A DNA stretch of 64,000 bases from Littorina saxatilis (GCF_037325665.1 NC_090261.1:25315078-25379077); one strand, 5' to 3'; positions 32,401 through 44,867 are shown, counted from the stretch's first letter. Numbers and translations: made by a program. Notes: generated by a model not told the origin, from the letters alone.

Positions 32401-35400
32401 ATGCTTTTCTACTTGAAAAAAACACCTGCCAATACAAACAGAAAGTTACTAACATTTTGCCTTTGCTCTTTATCTTCTACTAGTACCAGCCAGGAACCAT
32501 GGTTCTTTGATATAAATTTTGATTGTGAACTTTGAAATTGTTTGATTGAAACGATGCAATTATTTTAAAACACCATCATAGAAAAGTTGTCCATTTTAAT
32601 AAGCCAATGTGATTTTAGACATCTTCATGAATGTTTTTCTTTTTCTCTCCCTCTTTTACTTTTTTTTTTCTTAGAGTAAACAATACAGGAAATACTGGAA
32701 GCCATGAGCTGTGGGGCACTAAAACTGTTTCTTCCTTTTGTGGGTGTGTCTTTCTGTCCTCTGCTTTTAACAGAGGTTGGGCAGAGAGGCATCGCTGAAC
32801 TCTGTCCATTTCACATTTGTCTGTCCTTTGATGATCTGTATGTGTTGAATATCTGCTTTGAAAAGTATTTGACTTCTTTTCCTTTTTGACTCACCTGAGT
32901 TATCAGATTAGTTTGAGTAATGAGGAGTGATTAGTCTTTTTGCTGCCCGGCCAGCCGTGCATAGATGAAAAACTTAATGTTGGTTTCCTCAGGTGTTCAG
33001 GGATGTTGCTACAAATTCATACCTATAGGACAAATGTCCTAGCTCTTCTGCATCAATAGAATATTTGACTGCTTTCAAAAATTTCAATAGGACGTCAGAT
33101 TTTTTTCATTTTCAAGAATGACGCTCGCCGTGTTCCCCCCTGTTTTTGACCCTAATGTAGCACAGGATGCCGTTGAATAGCCAAACGTGTTCAGCTTTTG
33201 TTTAACTTTGGCAGGCTTTAGTTTTATTTTTCGGTGGCATAACTCAGTGCGCTTCGTCGAAATGACTCGAACTAAAAGCAGACACAAGACTTAGTCAGTT
33301 GGAGTTGTCTCCCAGACTCCTAACTTTAGTGTGCTGCAGACGGGTGTCACCCAAACGCAAGATCCGCACTGCACAACTTCAGTGCACCTGTACGCGAGAG
33401 TGCTTGGTCGCTTTTTGAAAATGTGTATCTTGAAAGGAACATTATAAGATGTTTGATGGGTTGTTGACAGACCAGCTTTTTTGTTGGTCCAAGGGGACCA
33501 TATCGTCTTTTGTTTCATCTTTATCGACCAAGGCCGAAGGCCACGGTTGATAAATATGAGACAAAAGGCGATATGCTCCCCGAGGACCAACAATAAAATG
33601 CTGATCTGACAACAAGCCACCAAACATCGTGTTTGTCATCATTTTGGTTGTGCAACAAAATGCACAATAACCCACAGGGAGACGAATTTTTAGAATCCAA
33701 CTCCGGGCCACAAAGCATCGTCACAGTAGCACGAGATAACACGTCAAACTTGTATGTGACGTCAAACGTAGCTTGTTGACGCTTTTCTTCTAGTCTGAAA
33801 ATGTACAGAGCTGCGATCATACCTGTGAGTTCAGTAAGTGTTGAGGATATTTCTTTTCTTTTAAGTGTTTATGACTTTTCGTTGTGGATTTTGCGATTAC
33901 AGAGATAAGTTGCAAATTGACCATGAGTCGCCGCGGTATTTATCAACATTGATTGGGTCTTTGAGAGTGAATGCTTACAATCGTTGTCCTCGGAAACACA
34001 AATCCAAAGCCGCGATGGTTCCTTACATCAAACAATCAGCTTGATTGGCTTTTACTGTGACAATCCACGTTTCACCTGAAAGCTCATTCACCACCGAGTT
34101 ATTGCATGGGGAACATGAGATTTATTTCCCAGGTGTTTGTGAATGAAAACTTGTGAAAATGATGACAATAATGAATATCGCGCTGTCCGAAGGAATTGAG
34201 TTCTTATCGGACAATGCCAGCGCTCAGTTCAAAACGATAGGACATCTGACCGCCATGCGGCTATGTGAATCGGACATTTGAGCCTCTTAATCGGTCTATG
34301 TCCGATGTCCGACGCCTAACGACATCCCTGGGTGTTATTAAAGCTAGAGCTTTGAAACTTTGCACACGTCTAAGGTTTCATGACCTTCAGACATCGTCAA
34401 TTTTTTTAGGTCATATTGGGGTTGAGTTTGGATTTAAAAAAAAAAAGGAAAAGGAAAATTATTATTTCTCATATGTAAACTTAAGACACTTTCAGGGTTT
34501 GATGACCTCCAGATATGATTCAAGTCTGTTTAACCATGGTCAAATTTGAATGTCAGTGAAAATATGAAAATTTAATATTTAGCTTGAACGTTTTGGAAGT
34601 TAAGAGTGTTTAACCTTAATGGCCTTTAGACATCACTAAAGTCTGTCTGATCCTGGTCAAATTTCAAGTTCACAATTGGTTCGATAAGTAGGAAATGATC
34701 ATTTTCTTGAACGTTTATGGAGTAAGACTAAGAGCAGTAGTTAATTTGCATCTCATTCATAGCAGGTACATGAATAACGAAGATGAGTTGTATGAGCATT
34801 TGCTCATCTTGTTTTCACCTGATCCCTCTATATGTTGAACATTTTGCTCGGTCAATGATGAAATTGAAAAAGTCTTCACCTTTTAGTGGCAGCCTTGTTT
34901 TCTTTGAATCACAGTATTCATCATTCTTCTTTTTTCTGATGCTATTAAAAAGTTGTTTCATTTACAGCTTCAGTGGGCTCTTTTAGTATTAAGTATGCAA
35001 ATTCATATTGGCTGTTTATCATTGAATATATTGGCATACTAATACGTAATGCAACAAAAGGTTTACCAGATTTCCTCTGATTGTTAGTTATTGCTGAATA
35101 TTGGTTGTTCCAATCACAACCGTCGAACGCAGAAGAAGAAGAAGGTTGTTCCAATACATTTATATTCTCTCTGCCTATAACATATTTCTCTGGATAGAAT
35201 GAGGCATACATTTGCCTATAAGTATAACACTTGCAGTTCTTACTTTGTGTTTACCAAGAGTTTCATGGTCTGAGAAAGTTTTGGAAATTTCAGTAAGGGT
35301 GACACATTTTGGACAATATCAGGAATCACTTTTATTGGTTTCAACAGAAAATGTCCACAGTCCTTACATGAGCAGAATCAGTGCTAGACCAGTTCTTTTC

Positions 35401-38400
35401 TCATCTTGAGACAATACCATTGGTTGTGACTGTCATGAAAGTAGGTAGCTTCTTGTGTAATGAAGCCGTTTGAACTTACTGGAGGTGTTGAGTAGTAAAA
35501 CATCATTTTTGCTGTAATGTTGGTTTGGAAAAGTGTTATTGAATTATCTTCTCACGTGCCAACAATCAGCTGTGTCCATCTTCTATGTTACAAACATGTA
35601 CCCGCTTACTTGTATACAAGTCTTATTGCACCAAAATAACATTGGCTTGAAAGAACCCTCTAACCCTGGGAACTAATGCTGGAACAAGCTTCATCTTACA
35701 AAATAAGGTCAAAGGTTGCCCTTTAACAAATTAAGAGAAGCTGAAAAAGATTAAGTTACAGGTAAATGATCCACCAAATTTTAAACAGGATGATTTTTGT
35801 AGTTTTTTTTGTCTTTTTGTGGTATGATGTGCTTGTGTGTAGAGCATATATTCCGTTTTTCAAGTAATTGGGCAGTAAAGGTGAGGATGTAAAAAAAAAC
35901 CCCACACACACACCTTTTAATGAGTTTTCTTTTTTCCTTATTTTCTTAATTTCATGATAAGGATTCCTAGGGTTAGTAACAAACAAATCTGAACATAGAA
36001 GCATTTCACCAACCTCCAGCACTTCTTCAAAACTTTTCATACAATTACTTGCAGGTGATACATGCATTTTAATGTGTATGGTTTTGGTACAGAAGATGTT
36101 CTCATTAATCTTTGCGTAAAGTTGTGCTGCTTGCAAAGAGAAGTGTTGCTTTGATTTGATGATATGTGATGGCTCATGTGCAGGAGGATGTACCCTAATC
36201 CGGCCCTGTCCGAGAGAAAGTGAGAATGTGGAGGAAGTATGTTGAAACATGGCGGCTCGACTGCCCCTCTTCTAGACATTAGACTTGCATCACTACGGAT
36301 GGAGCTTGAGGACCCATCACCTACCCTCATGTAGATCTTGAGTGCCACTACCCACCCACCCACCAACCTGTCTGGCCGACCACCATCCATTGTAACAGAC
36401 CACTTCTACACTGGCTGACCTGCCATCGCCCTTCTAATTATGTCTTTCTCATTGGCCAGCTTGTTAGCTTGCTCATGAGGACACATCAAGATCATGGTTC
36501 TCAACTTGTATATCTGAAAAAGAGAGAGAAAGAGGAGAGAGAGAAAGTGTATAATTTGTGCACATCAGCGCGCATGGACAAAGTAGAAATCAAAATATTT
36601 GTTTTTCACTTTTGGGATAGGGATTTGAAAGTTGTATCTGTAACTAAGTTGTTTCTTTTTTCAAATGTGTCTCTTGAGTCTGTTAGCAGTTGCTTTTCAG
36701 AGTATAATTCATACCATTGTTCTTTCACAATTAGTTAATAAACAGGGCACTGTCAAGTTTTTGTTTCTGTTCACTCTCAACAACTTCAAATAGTTTCTTT
36801 TTGTGCATTTACAAGAAATGGGAGAACATTATTTTAGTCTGTCATTAAAAGGACAGTGTTTGCACTTTCACATGAATTTGTTTGCCTGTCATTTAATTTG
36901 TATGTGCATGTGCTTGTTAGAAATATCCTTCATATGTAAGAAATGACATACATTTTTGGAGTAAATCACATTGCTTTGTGCATACTTGTAATTATATGCC
37001 CCTGAATAATCACTGTTTTGTATCTTCTAACTAGATTTGATTGTCTTGTTCAAGTTTGTGTTTGGAATGATATGATTAACATGAAAATAATTATCAGTTT
37101 GTCAAAAAAATGAATAATTGTTTGCAAAATGTGGATAGATACTCTGTCCAGGTATGTGAAGTTTTATTCAAGGTTGTTTGTCAAGTTGTTACTCTGTGTT
37201 AGGTTTCTGGCATCGGTGTGTGTGTGCCTGTTACTGTGACTTATGGGAGAGCATATTAAGATAAAAATGTGTATGTGTGTGCGTTATTTCAATAATGAAT
37301 ATGTAGATGGTTATGACTGCATTGTTATGTACAGTGTAGATACATATTCAGACCGAAATAGGAGTTTTCTGTATACTCCCCCGGCTTTGTTGTCTATGTC
37401 TGATGTGTACCGTGGTATTTTCTGAGTTATACATTTGCATCAAAACTATTATGTCATTTTGATTTTTTGTAATGTTAGAGTTACATGGCTACTTACATTG
37501 ATGCTATCACATTTGTGTGTGGACAAGTGTGCATGTTAATATTTTCAGGTTAATCATCTTTTCATGGTTCATCAGTGAGCAGTTAGTCTCGTGGTTGAAG
37601 GAATGTTGAAAATATAAAGAATTTAAGGAAGCTGTGAATGAGTATCCGTGTGTGTGCCTAAATTTGTATTTTACAGAGTGTCGCTTTCCAGTGGTATTTT
37701 TTCTCTTTTTGTTTTCTGTCTGTATTTCTTTGAAGTATATCAAATTGCTGGCATGAAAGGTTTGTTAACCATGAACTGAAAAGCTATGGTCAAGGTCCCT
37801 CGTGCGAGATTCCTTACCTGATCAGAAGTTTGCCCTTTTGGTCCACCTTGCGTTTCGTTTCCCCACCCCATGGCCATTGGCACAGCATGCAAAGACATGG
37901 CTATTTGTGAAGAACTATTTATCTTCCCGGCAGAATGTAATCCTTTGGTATTGTGGGCTTCGAAATTAATTACTGGGGGAGGGCGTGTTGTTTTAGTTGT
38001 TTGTGTGAGTTTTTTTAAAGTTTTTTTACTGACTTTGTTCATACTACAATATTCTTTCCTCCTCCATTACCATATTAATTTTTTGTATTGTTTAAAAAAA
38101 AAAAAGTTATTTTATAAGTTTCTTTTTGATATAATTATTCAATGATTGTCTTTTCCCTTTTGTGTTACTGCCATTTCAAGAAGTTTAACTTTATAGACAG
38201 GAGTATCATGGATTGATTAGGTTGTCACAAAGATAAGACAAAGAGAAGAGTTTTGCTGTTTGTGAAGAATTTGTTCTATAATTTCAGTCTTGAGATGTTC
38301 AGGCAGAAAGTGATTCTTTGCTGGAGCTTATATCATGTGTTTTACATGTTTGCCCCTCACTGAATTTTTTTTTTTTTAATGCAGGCAGCTACTGGCAAGC

Positions 38401-40382
38401 TGGGTTTTAGGTACAGTCTGTCATAAGCAAAGCAATACCCGGCCAACTTTGAAATAATGTAATCTGGCTTTGTGTCCAGTCCATTTGGAGTTCTGAAAGT
38501 TGACTATGCTTCCAATGTAATTGGGTTCATATAAGTTCATGTTGTCTGTGTCTTGCATTAATATGCAGTGCATATCTGTTTAGATCATAATGTCTGTTGT
38601 TGTTTATAAGGTAAAATACGAGACTGCAGTGATTTGCTTTCACTGTTGCCCTGTCCTAATTTTCATTGTCATATGGTATCCTTAACATGCTTCGGTTAAA
38701 GGAAGGCAACCCTATATTAAATAAAGTGCAAGATCGAACTTCTTTATTTGTATGCATTCTCTGCTACCTATAGTTAATTGGCTTTGCTTGCCCAATAACA
38801 TGGTATTGGTAAGCGTGTGATAAACATTTCAAAGATGTTTGTTTAAGGTCGACTTCAAGAATTTAATGCATGGCACATTCTGCACTTTTGTCAGCATACG
38901 TTAGAGCCGTTTTGTTCAGATTGAGATGAGAAAGAAGATATGCAGAACTTCAGTTACACAGGACATTTATTTAATTCACGTTGTTTGATTTATGCGTGAT
39001 TCCTCTGAGCTTTTGTCTTTACCACTTCCTGTATAAGCATTTTTGTTTGTGTATCACTATCACAAAATTTGTTGTTTGATGTGGTTCATCATGGGAGAGG
39101 AGAGTTATCATGTTTTGATTTTTTAGTTTCTCCTGTTTGTGTCCCGATTTCAAGAGATGCTCTAAATTCATTTGGTTTTTTTGGGTTCTTTTTTTAAGAA
39201 ATTGATTGGATGTAATTGGGAGGTAGCAAGTGTCCAATTTTTAGGACTGCTAATGGAGAGGAAATGGTGTTTTTTTGGGGGGACATGCAGAATTTAGCAT
39301 ACTATGTTATGTTTAGGTAGTTAATAGTTGTATTCGTCATCTGGTGTTTTTTCTGTTTATATGTTTGTATTTTTTTAATTTTTTTTTTATTGAATGAACC
39401 ATCTTTGCTTTTTGTTGACATTCAGCTATGTATAAGTTAGGGAAATAAAGAATAGTGGTACAACTTGTTTGCAACAGCATTATTTTCGTGGCTGACGTGT
39501 TTTGTGATCTTACAGTACAGCACACAGAGTACAGAATTCACACACAAGGACATCACCTAAATAATGCAAAGGGAGAGAGGACATATTACTTGACATGCAT
39601 GTCAAACAAACATGGTCATGTGTTGCTCTTGTTTGTGTTTTCTTTTTCTTGTGGTTTCTCTCTCTTCCTCCTGTTTCAGAAATGTGGATAGTTTTGTCAC
39701 CGATTCTTCTCTTGTACCATCCTCAGGAAAACTGAAGACTAATTTTAGTAAATGATTTGCAGGCACTGGTGATTAGGGAGTTGTAGACATGAGACATGCA
39801 TTATACTTGTGTACTTCTTGTGACTGAGACTCATGAAGCATTCTGCATATTTATTGAAAGGGGTAAAGTGTCGAGCGACAACTTCATTCACTGTATATCT
39901 GAGATGCTAGAAATGATCATTCTTGAGTAAATCTTGTACATACCGTTGTACATAGAGAGTGGCGTGAATTGGGTGATTTCACATTTAGTTACATCATTTT
40001 TGTTTTCCTCGTCTTGTTTTTGTCTGCTTAGGTGTGTAATATTAAACTAACAACTAGGAACTTGCTGTTTGAATGAAGGAAGGGAGCACTGTCCAGGGAT
40101 AATGTCAAAAAAATGACACTGGTGTAAACAGCAGGGGACAAGCGGGCTACTTCTGTCTGACAGTACCTGGCATGGTCTGATGTAACTTGCCTCTTTCTCT
40201 CTCGCTCTCTTATTTCTTCTTCTTTATCTTATTTTATTATTTTACTTTTTAAAACTTTTTTGGGGGGTGGGTGGGTTGTTTTCACTCTGTACAAGTTACA
40301 GTAGCTTGTATCAGCCTTTTTTTCCCTTTTGCACCAGACTGAATGTGTCCGTGGAGCCAAGCACTACCACATCCGGTACTGA
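23457..40382 (+). CDS. PPM1B: PPM1A/PPM1B-type Mg2+/Mn2+-dependent Ser/Thr protein phosphatase (PP2C)
   Basis: Coding exons: 23457-24305, 25311-25428, 26078-26186, 28989-29043, 30929-30985 and, tentatively, 40338-40382. All have AG/GT junctions and compatible phases, giving 410 residues plus stop. The first exon starts at an acceptor (23425/23426) with a short leader. [14 protein letters not shown] is the vertebrate PPM1A/B N-terminus including the N-myristoylation glycine. Metal-binding and PP2C motifs seen: VEMED, Asp61 in [50 protein letters not shown] and GSRDNMS. The helical C-terminal extension unique to PPM1A/B follows ([30 protein letters not shown]). Known members dephosphorylate stress-kinase and TGF-beta pathway substrates. 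Several residues (SRAVL, SIVLV, PPGGG) favour PPM1B over PPM1A, but an invertebrate may have one gene for both. The final 14-residue exon matches no vertebrate C-terminus I recall and is the weak part. Confidence 0.9.
25561..25922 (+). mobile_element. SINE-like retroposon with AAAG tail, target duplication ATAACAAGAAT
   Basis: Begins CCGCGGGTTAGGGGG and ends CACCAAATAAAGAAAGAAAG. It is flanked by perfect 11-bp copies of ATAACAAGAAT at 25550-25560 and 25923-25933, the signature of target-primed reverse transcription. No coding frame. The same family recurs at 42455 and 42919. It sits in the phosphatase intron after exon 25311-25428. Confidence 0.85.
26230..26348. mobile_element. Small hairpin MITE
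   Basis: The arms GTCCTTAATTG...CTTCGTGAAG and CTTCACGAAG...CAATTAAGGAC are inverted repeats of about 33 bp around a short loop. It lies about 45 bp after the donor of phosphatase exon 26078-26186. No target duplication was made out. Confidence 0.6.
26816..27660 (-). repeat. 845-bp interspersed repeat, copy 1
   Basis: Read on the minus strand it begins TAAACAAGTCGCGTAAGGC, carries TTACTACATTTAGTCAAGC, and ends with the palindrome ACATTTAGTCAAAACTTGACTAAATGT-type sequence at 26821. Copies 2 and 3 lie at 28043 and 52962. There is no coding frame; a short GT tract sits near one end and A/T-rich segments lie inside. Terminal ACATTTAGTCAAG blocks in opposite orientation suggest an inverted-repeat DNA element, but no target duplication is clear. 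Confidence 0.85.
27822..27957 (-). mobile_element. 3' fragment of the AAG-tailed tRNA-SINE
   Basis: About 135 bp matching the SINE 3' body in reverse orientation (CTTCTTC tail, CACTCGTGCA, ACCCCGCCATTCAGGCAG), diverged, in a phosphatase intron. Confidence 0.65.
28043..28889 (-). repeat. 845-bp interspersed repeat, copy 2
   Basis: Near-identical in length and sequence to copy 1 and in the same orientation, only about 380 bp downstream of it. It ends about 100 bp before phosphatase exon 28989-29043. Confidence 0.85.
29809..30829 (-). mobile_element. Tc1/mariner-type deletion derivative with long terminal inverted repeats
   Basis: Outer ends are TACTCACGGAATAAAATAAC and its reverse complement, flanked by TA (29807-29808 and 30830-30831). 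The inverted similarity runs inward for roughly 250 bp on each side. Between the arms, on the minus strand, a 102-codon frame (30428-30120) encodes only the DNA-binding part of a Tc1-like transposase: a helix-turn-helix with [20 protein letters not shown] and a GRPRVT linker. The catalytic DDE domain is absent, so it can move only with help. It lies in the phosphatase intron between exons 28989-29043 and 30929-30985. Confidence 0.8.
31964..32135 (+). repeat. Two-copy tandem duplication, ~85-bp unit
   Basis: Both units contain GAGGTGTTTTTTT, GGGGGCTAGCAGGAT and GCAATTGCAATCT-like sequence, differing by a few substitutions. Confidence 0.8.
33482..33591. repeat. Imperfect hairpin (inverted repeat)
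   Basis: GTTGGTCCAAGGGGACCATATCG at the left pairs with CGATATGCTCCCCGAGGACCAAC at the right around a GGCCGAAGGCC centre. Probably the end or core of an old interspersed repeat; minus-strand frames across it are not recognised. Confidence 0.6.
35115..35143 (+). mobile_element. 29-bp stub of the AAG-tailed tRNA-SINE with 12-bp target duplication
   Basis: Only the last part of the SINE, CGAACGCAGAAGAAGAAGAA plus nine bases before it, is present between perfect copies of GGTTGTTCCAAT at 35103-35114 and 35144-35155. Confidence 0.8.
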
Positions 40383-41720
40383 AGTCTAACAAGTGGCTAT
40401 CAGAACAGTGCAGCTCTGCTCTTGGGGACTAGTGGACGCTTTTGCCTTTACCCCTGAGTTTCACGTTGACAGTTGTCCCTTCTCAAGCCCAGCACTTGCT
40501 AGGACTTTCTGTACAACCAAGCAGCAGGAACTCAAGGTACACAGTTTTATGATTCTGGATTCAGATTACACTTGCCTGGGTCCAGGTATGGTTTGGGTAC
40601 TGTTGGTAAGGTTATGCATTTACATCGTAGAATATCTGATGCCTTCAGTAAATTATTGCAGTCTTCCAGAGGTGCCAACCATTGAATTGGTTGAGTTTGA
40701 CACATGTTTGTGAGTATTTGAAGAAGCTTTTTGAGATAAGGAAAAAGGAAGTCGTTTCCCCAAGTTTTTTTTTTTTAATCCACAGTGATGTGATGTGGTA
40801 ATGTGCAGACTGCAAACAGCTGCTCATCGGATGAAAGCAGAACCACGTACACATGATTGTGCAAATGTGACTGACTGCAACAGTGATCATTGATGAAAGC
40901 ATACCACATCTACAAATACTAAACGGTCCTTAGATTGTTAGTTTCTCAGTATCTCTTCAGCAATAACAGTAAAGAGTTCATTGTAAAGTTGTGCTGATCA
41001 TTTCTGTGTGTGTATTACAAAAAAAAAAAAAAGGTTTTCATTCCAGTTTGAGAACATAGATTTAAAAGCAAAGAGGAAAACTAAGTGTTGGCACCTCTGG
41101 TCTGCATTGTAACACATGGACACTCATGATTGAATGGTGAAGTTGATCTGAAAAATGAAACTAATAAGTTGTAGAATGTTTGTGCAGTTGACCAGTTGGA
41201 TTCATTTCCTGTTTTGTCTTTTTTACGTTTTTCTGTTAACATTTACATGTTTCAGTGCTTGTTTCATGTATCTACTTTTTGTTCATTTCAATTAAAAAAT
41301 ATGAATAAGTTTTCTTTGCCTCATCTCTTCTTTCCTTCTTTTTTTGTTTACTCCCCCTACCCCATTCCTCCCCTAGTATTCATTTAATTTTCTGATGTAA
41401 TTGTTTTTCTGCCTGTAGTTTTCATTTATTTCAGAAAAAATATTGTACACTGATCTATTAATGTTATGTAACTGAAAAGAGAGGCTGCTTGATTGACTTA
41501 TAATGCCATGGAAGGTTAATCTTAAAGTTGGATGGTTATGGTATCTTTGGGTGGGAGGAGCCGGTTTTTGTCCTTGTGAGAGAGGTGGACCATATGCGCC
41601 ATGCAGTTGTTGAGCCCCCCCCCACCTCCCATCTCCACCCTATGTCCCCAACTGGACTGAAAACCTGTTTGATATATGGCCAGGTTTCTGCTGACTATAT
41701 CAGTCTGGGCAATACTGTCA

Positions 41721-41756
<36 letters not shown>
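41721..41756 (+). repeat. (TA)n microsatellite
   Basis: About 18 perfect TA units in the presumed 3' untranslated region of the phosphatase gene. Confidence 0.95.
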
Positions 41757-41759
<3 letters not shown>

Positions 41760-41866
41760 AGCTAATTTGTGTCTTTTGATTGATGCTGTATATTATGTTA
41801 TAATTGCTTCTCATTTTTAGATTGTATTCTGCATTGTGTTTTTCCTTATTATTCCTTGTTAAAAGT

Positions 41867-41872
41867 AATAAA
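41867..41872 (+). terminator. Candidate poly(A) signal of the phosphatase gene
   Basis: AATAAA about 1.5 kb after the tentative stop at 40382, with a T-rich stretch upstream. Use is inferred. Confidence 0.45.
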
Positions 41873-42454
41873 AACATGCTAGAATGATCGGTTGCCTGGT
41901 ACGCGTACATTTGTTGTTGTTTGCTGTCAGTGAAATCAAGAAAAAGTACAACCACTTCATCTTCATGATATGTTTAATATAGAATTTCATATGTTCAATA
42001 TGCTTATTCAATTAGACAATCAATACCACTTGTTCACACATTTTGACATCAACAAAAGAAAAAGCGTACATTATGCACACAATGTGAGAATGAACCCTTT
42101 CACTCTCACCCAATCAAAACTAGTTTGTTATTTTGCACACGAGATAAACATAAAATCCTATAGTTTGTACAGACATAATTAATCTTTACTTTAGTCCAAG
42201 TCAACAAAATATGCTAAAACCTTTGAACAACGTGACTTCCAAATATTATGATTAGACTTGTTACGGAAAATAATTGCCTTATTTTAGCATAAATATACAA
42301 CCTTACTTTCTAAAGAATAAGAACCTGGTCAATGGTTGTTAATTGATGCAATAAGAGGGTCTTTTTGATCAAAATTTACATTTGTTGAAGATTCATAATG
42401 GAATCTGCTGAAGACAGTTTCTACACAATCTAACATCGACTGAAAGTCCAGCAT

Positions 42455-42791
42455 CTTTCTTTCTTTATTTGGTGTTTAACTTCGTTTTCAACCGTTCAAG
42501 GTTATATCGCGATGGGGAAAGGGGGGGAGATGGGATAGAGCCACTTGTTAATTGTTTCTTGTTCACAAAAGCACTAATCAAACAATTGCTCCAGGGCCTT
42601 GCAACGTAGTACAATATATGACCTTACTGGGAGAATGCAAGTTTCCAGTACAAAGGACTTAACATTTCTTACATACTGCTTGACTAAAATCTTTACAAAC
42701 ATTGACTATATTCTATACAAGAAACACTTAACAAGGGTAAAACTAAAAGGAGAAACAGAATCCGTTAGTCGCCTCTTACGACATGCTGGGG
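42455..42791 (-). mobile_element. AAAG-tailed SINE-like retroposon, copy 2 (5'-truncated)
   Basis: Reverse-orientation copy of the 25561 element, flanked by perfect 11-bp AAGTCCAGCAT at 42444-42454 and 42792-42802. The head before GACATGCTGGGGA is missing, i.e. a 5' truncation at integration. Confidence 0.88.
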
Positions 42792-42918
42792 AAGTCCAGC
42801 ATGAATTGTCTGCTCTTCATGAATTCTTACACAGTACTGAAGTTACATACAACCAGCATTCAAATTTTAACAACTTTCATAATTGTTACATCTCCTAGTC
42901 AGCACACATTAACACAAT

Positions 42919-43280
42919 TCTTTCTTTCTTTATTTGATGTTTAACGTCGTTTTCAACCACGAAGGTTATATCGCGACGGGGAAAGGGGGGAGATGGGAGA
43001 GAGCCACTTGTCAATTGTTTCTTGTTCACAAAAATCAAAAATTTGCTCCAGGGGCTTGCAACGTAGTATATATTACCTTACTGGGAGAATGCAAGTTTCC
43101 AGTACAAAGGACTTAACATTTCTGTATGCAGTATGCTTGACTAAAATCTTTACAAAAATTGACTATATTCTATACAAGAAACACTTAACAAGGGTAAAAG
43201 GAGAAACAGAATCCGTTAGTCGCCTCTTACGACATGCTGGGGAGCATTGGGTAAATTCTTCCCCCTAACCCGCGGGGGGT
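42919..43280 (-). mobile_element. AAAG-tailed SINE-like retroposon, copy 3
   Basis: Full-length reverse copy ending at the CCCGCGGG head near 43275, flanked by 12-bp CATTAACACAAT at 42907-42918 and 43281-43292. It lies about 115 bp from copy 2 in the same orientation; separate target duplications show two independent insertions. Confidence 0.88.
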
Positions 43281-44182
43281 CATTAACACAATGAAATCGC
43301 ACTCTCAAACACTGGGGGTTTCAACATAGCCAATGAATAAACCTGCAAATGACATACCCACACTTCATTACCAGCTCCTGGCAAATTGTCTTCAAGCACT
43401 CGTCAAGCAGACCAAGACAACGTCGACGCACAGCACAGTAGATACATAAAGCACAAGTTGTAAGAGGATGGCTGATTACAGGTTCAGCATGATATATCAC
43501 AGACTGAACAACACATCACAAGAAATGAATGGACAAATCAAAAATACAAACAGTGTCAAGCAGTGTCAAACACTTCATGGAATACATGCGTAGACATTTT
43601 AACACCAAGGCCTTAACCAGACTAGCATAAAAACAAAAATCCAATAGCTTAATTGAAGATGCATTCAGGCGTGTGTAAACCGTCTTCTAGATCAGTCCAG
43701 GCTTTTACATGGAAAAAGAGCATCCTTCCACTAGAGCATCCTTTCACTCAGACAATCACTCAACTCTACAGCCTGGCTACTTTCTGTGCAGAGTGGGCAT
43801 TTTTTGCTGAAGTCATTTTATAGCTGAAAAGTACAGCAATCTGCAAAATTAATTCAGCAACAACTTCCCATGGTTGTGTGGTTGTGGAATGTTAAAAAAT
43901 GTTTCAACTCTTCCCCCAGTTGTATTCAGCATATTCTTAGATCAGACGCTACTGAAAGTTAAAAAAAATATATGATTACAAAGCCCTGCCTCCTGTCTGC
44001 CTATTCCTGCACAAACCCCAAATAAAGAAATATAAAGAGTGGGAAAGAACAAAATCACCTGCAGTTCTAGTCCTGAACGTTGCAGAACATTTAATTATTA
44101 GAATATTGTGGGTTTTTTAAAAGAGAGGACACTTCTAACCTTCACCGGATGATGCTTTGGACTACACAGTCCGGATGATGCA

Positions 44183-44308
44183 GGTCATGTACAACCCATA
44201 TTTTTTAAATAGGGATTCAACATAAAAAATATGGGTTATACATGACCCACGTACTCGGCAGTATAAGTGTATTTCTATTCAGATGGCGTGGGTTATGTAC
44301 AACCCATA
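44183..44308. repeat. Nested inverted repeats around GGGTTATGTACAACCC
   Basis: GTCATGTACAACCCATATTTTT (44184-44205) pairs with a near-exact reverse complement at 44225-44246. A self-complementary GTGGGTTATGTACAACCCAT lies at 44287-44306. GGATTCAACAT and its reverse complement also occur. Possibly a MITE; ends not resolved. Confidence 0.5.
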
Positions 44309-44813
44309 CTTTCATGTTGAATCCTTAAAATGAGCACGGTGAAGAGTAAATAACACTTCTTGGTAAGCATCTTTATTGACACAAAAATTGCTACATTGCC
44401 TTCATTTAAATGTTCTACCTAATAACCGCCTAATAAAAATTATATTTTTATATATTTTGGTTTGTTCCCAATCAGGCACAAAAAGACAAAACAAAAGGCA
44501 CAATGACTCTTTACATATATGCCTGCTGCAAAAAATATCAAAAATTCAAACGCCTTATTCTTTGAAAACATCCTGTTGAACATTATAATGGCGTCATGAT
44601 GATGAACACAGCTAATGGGAGACAGCACTGAGCATATTACCGCCTACGCAACAGGATGTCATTCACTCCAGCGGTTTACCCTGCATCAACTGTCAATGAA
44701 ATAACACTTGTCACATTTCAACTGTTCAGATGAACAGAACACATGATCATTTTGCACAGAGAAAGCATCATACAGCTATAAATAATAATGCACATAACAG
44801 TGTCATGCTCTCT

Positions 44814-44819
44814 CTCACA

Positions 44820-44866
<47 letters not shown>
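44814..44866 (+). repeat. (CA)n microsatellite
   Basis: About 23 near-perfect CA units. Confidence 0.95.

Positions 44867-44867
<1 letters not shown>

Larger units (their letters stand above)
30986..40337 (+). other. Long phosphatase intron, or 3' region if an earlier end is used
   Basis: 9.3 kb of A/T-rich sequence with no exon I can support. Recognisable contents are a two-copy duplication at 31964-32135, a hairpin at 33482-33591, and a 29-bp SINE stub at 35115-35143. If the donor at 30986 is skipped, translation would continue about 30 codons ([18 protein letters not shown]..) and stop, so an alternative C-terminus is possible. Confidence 0.5.
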
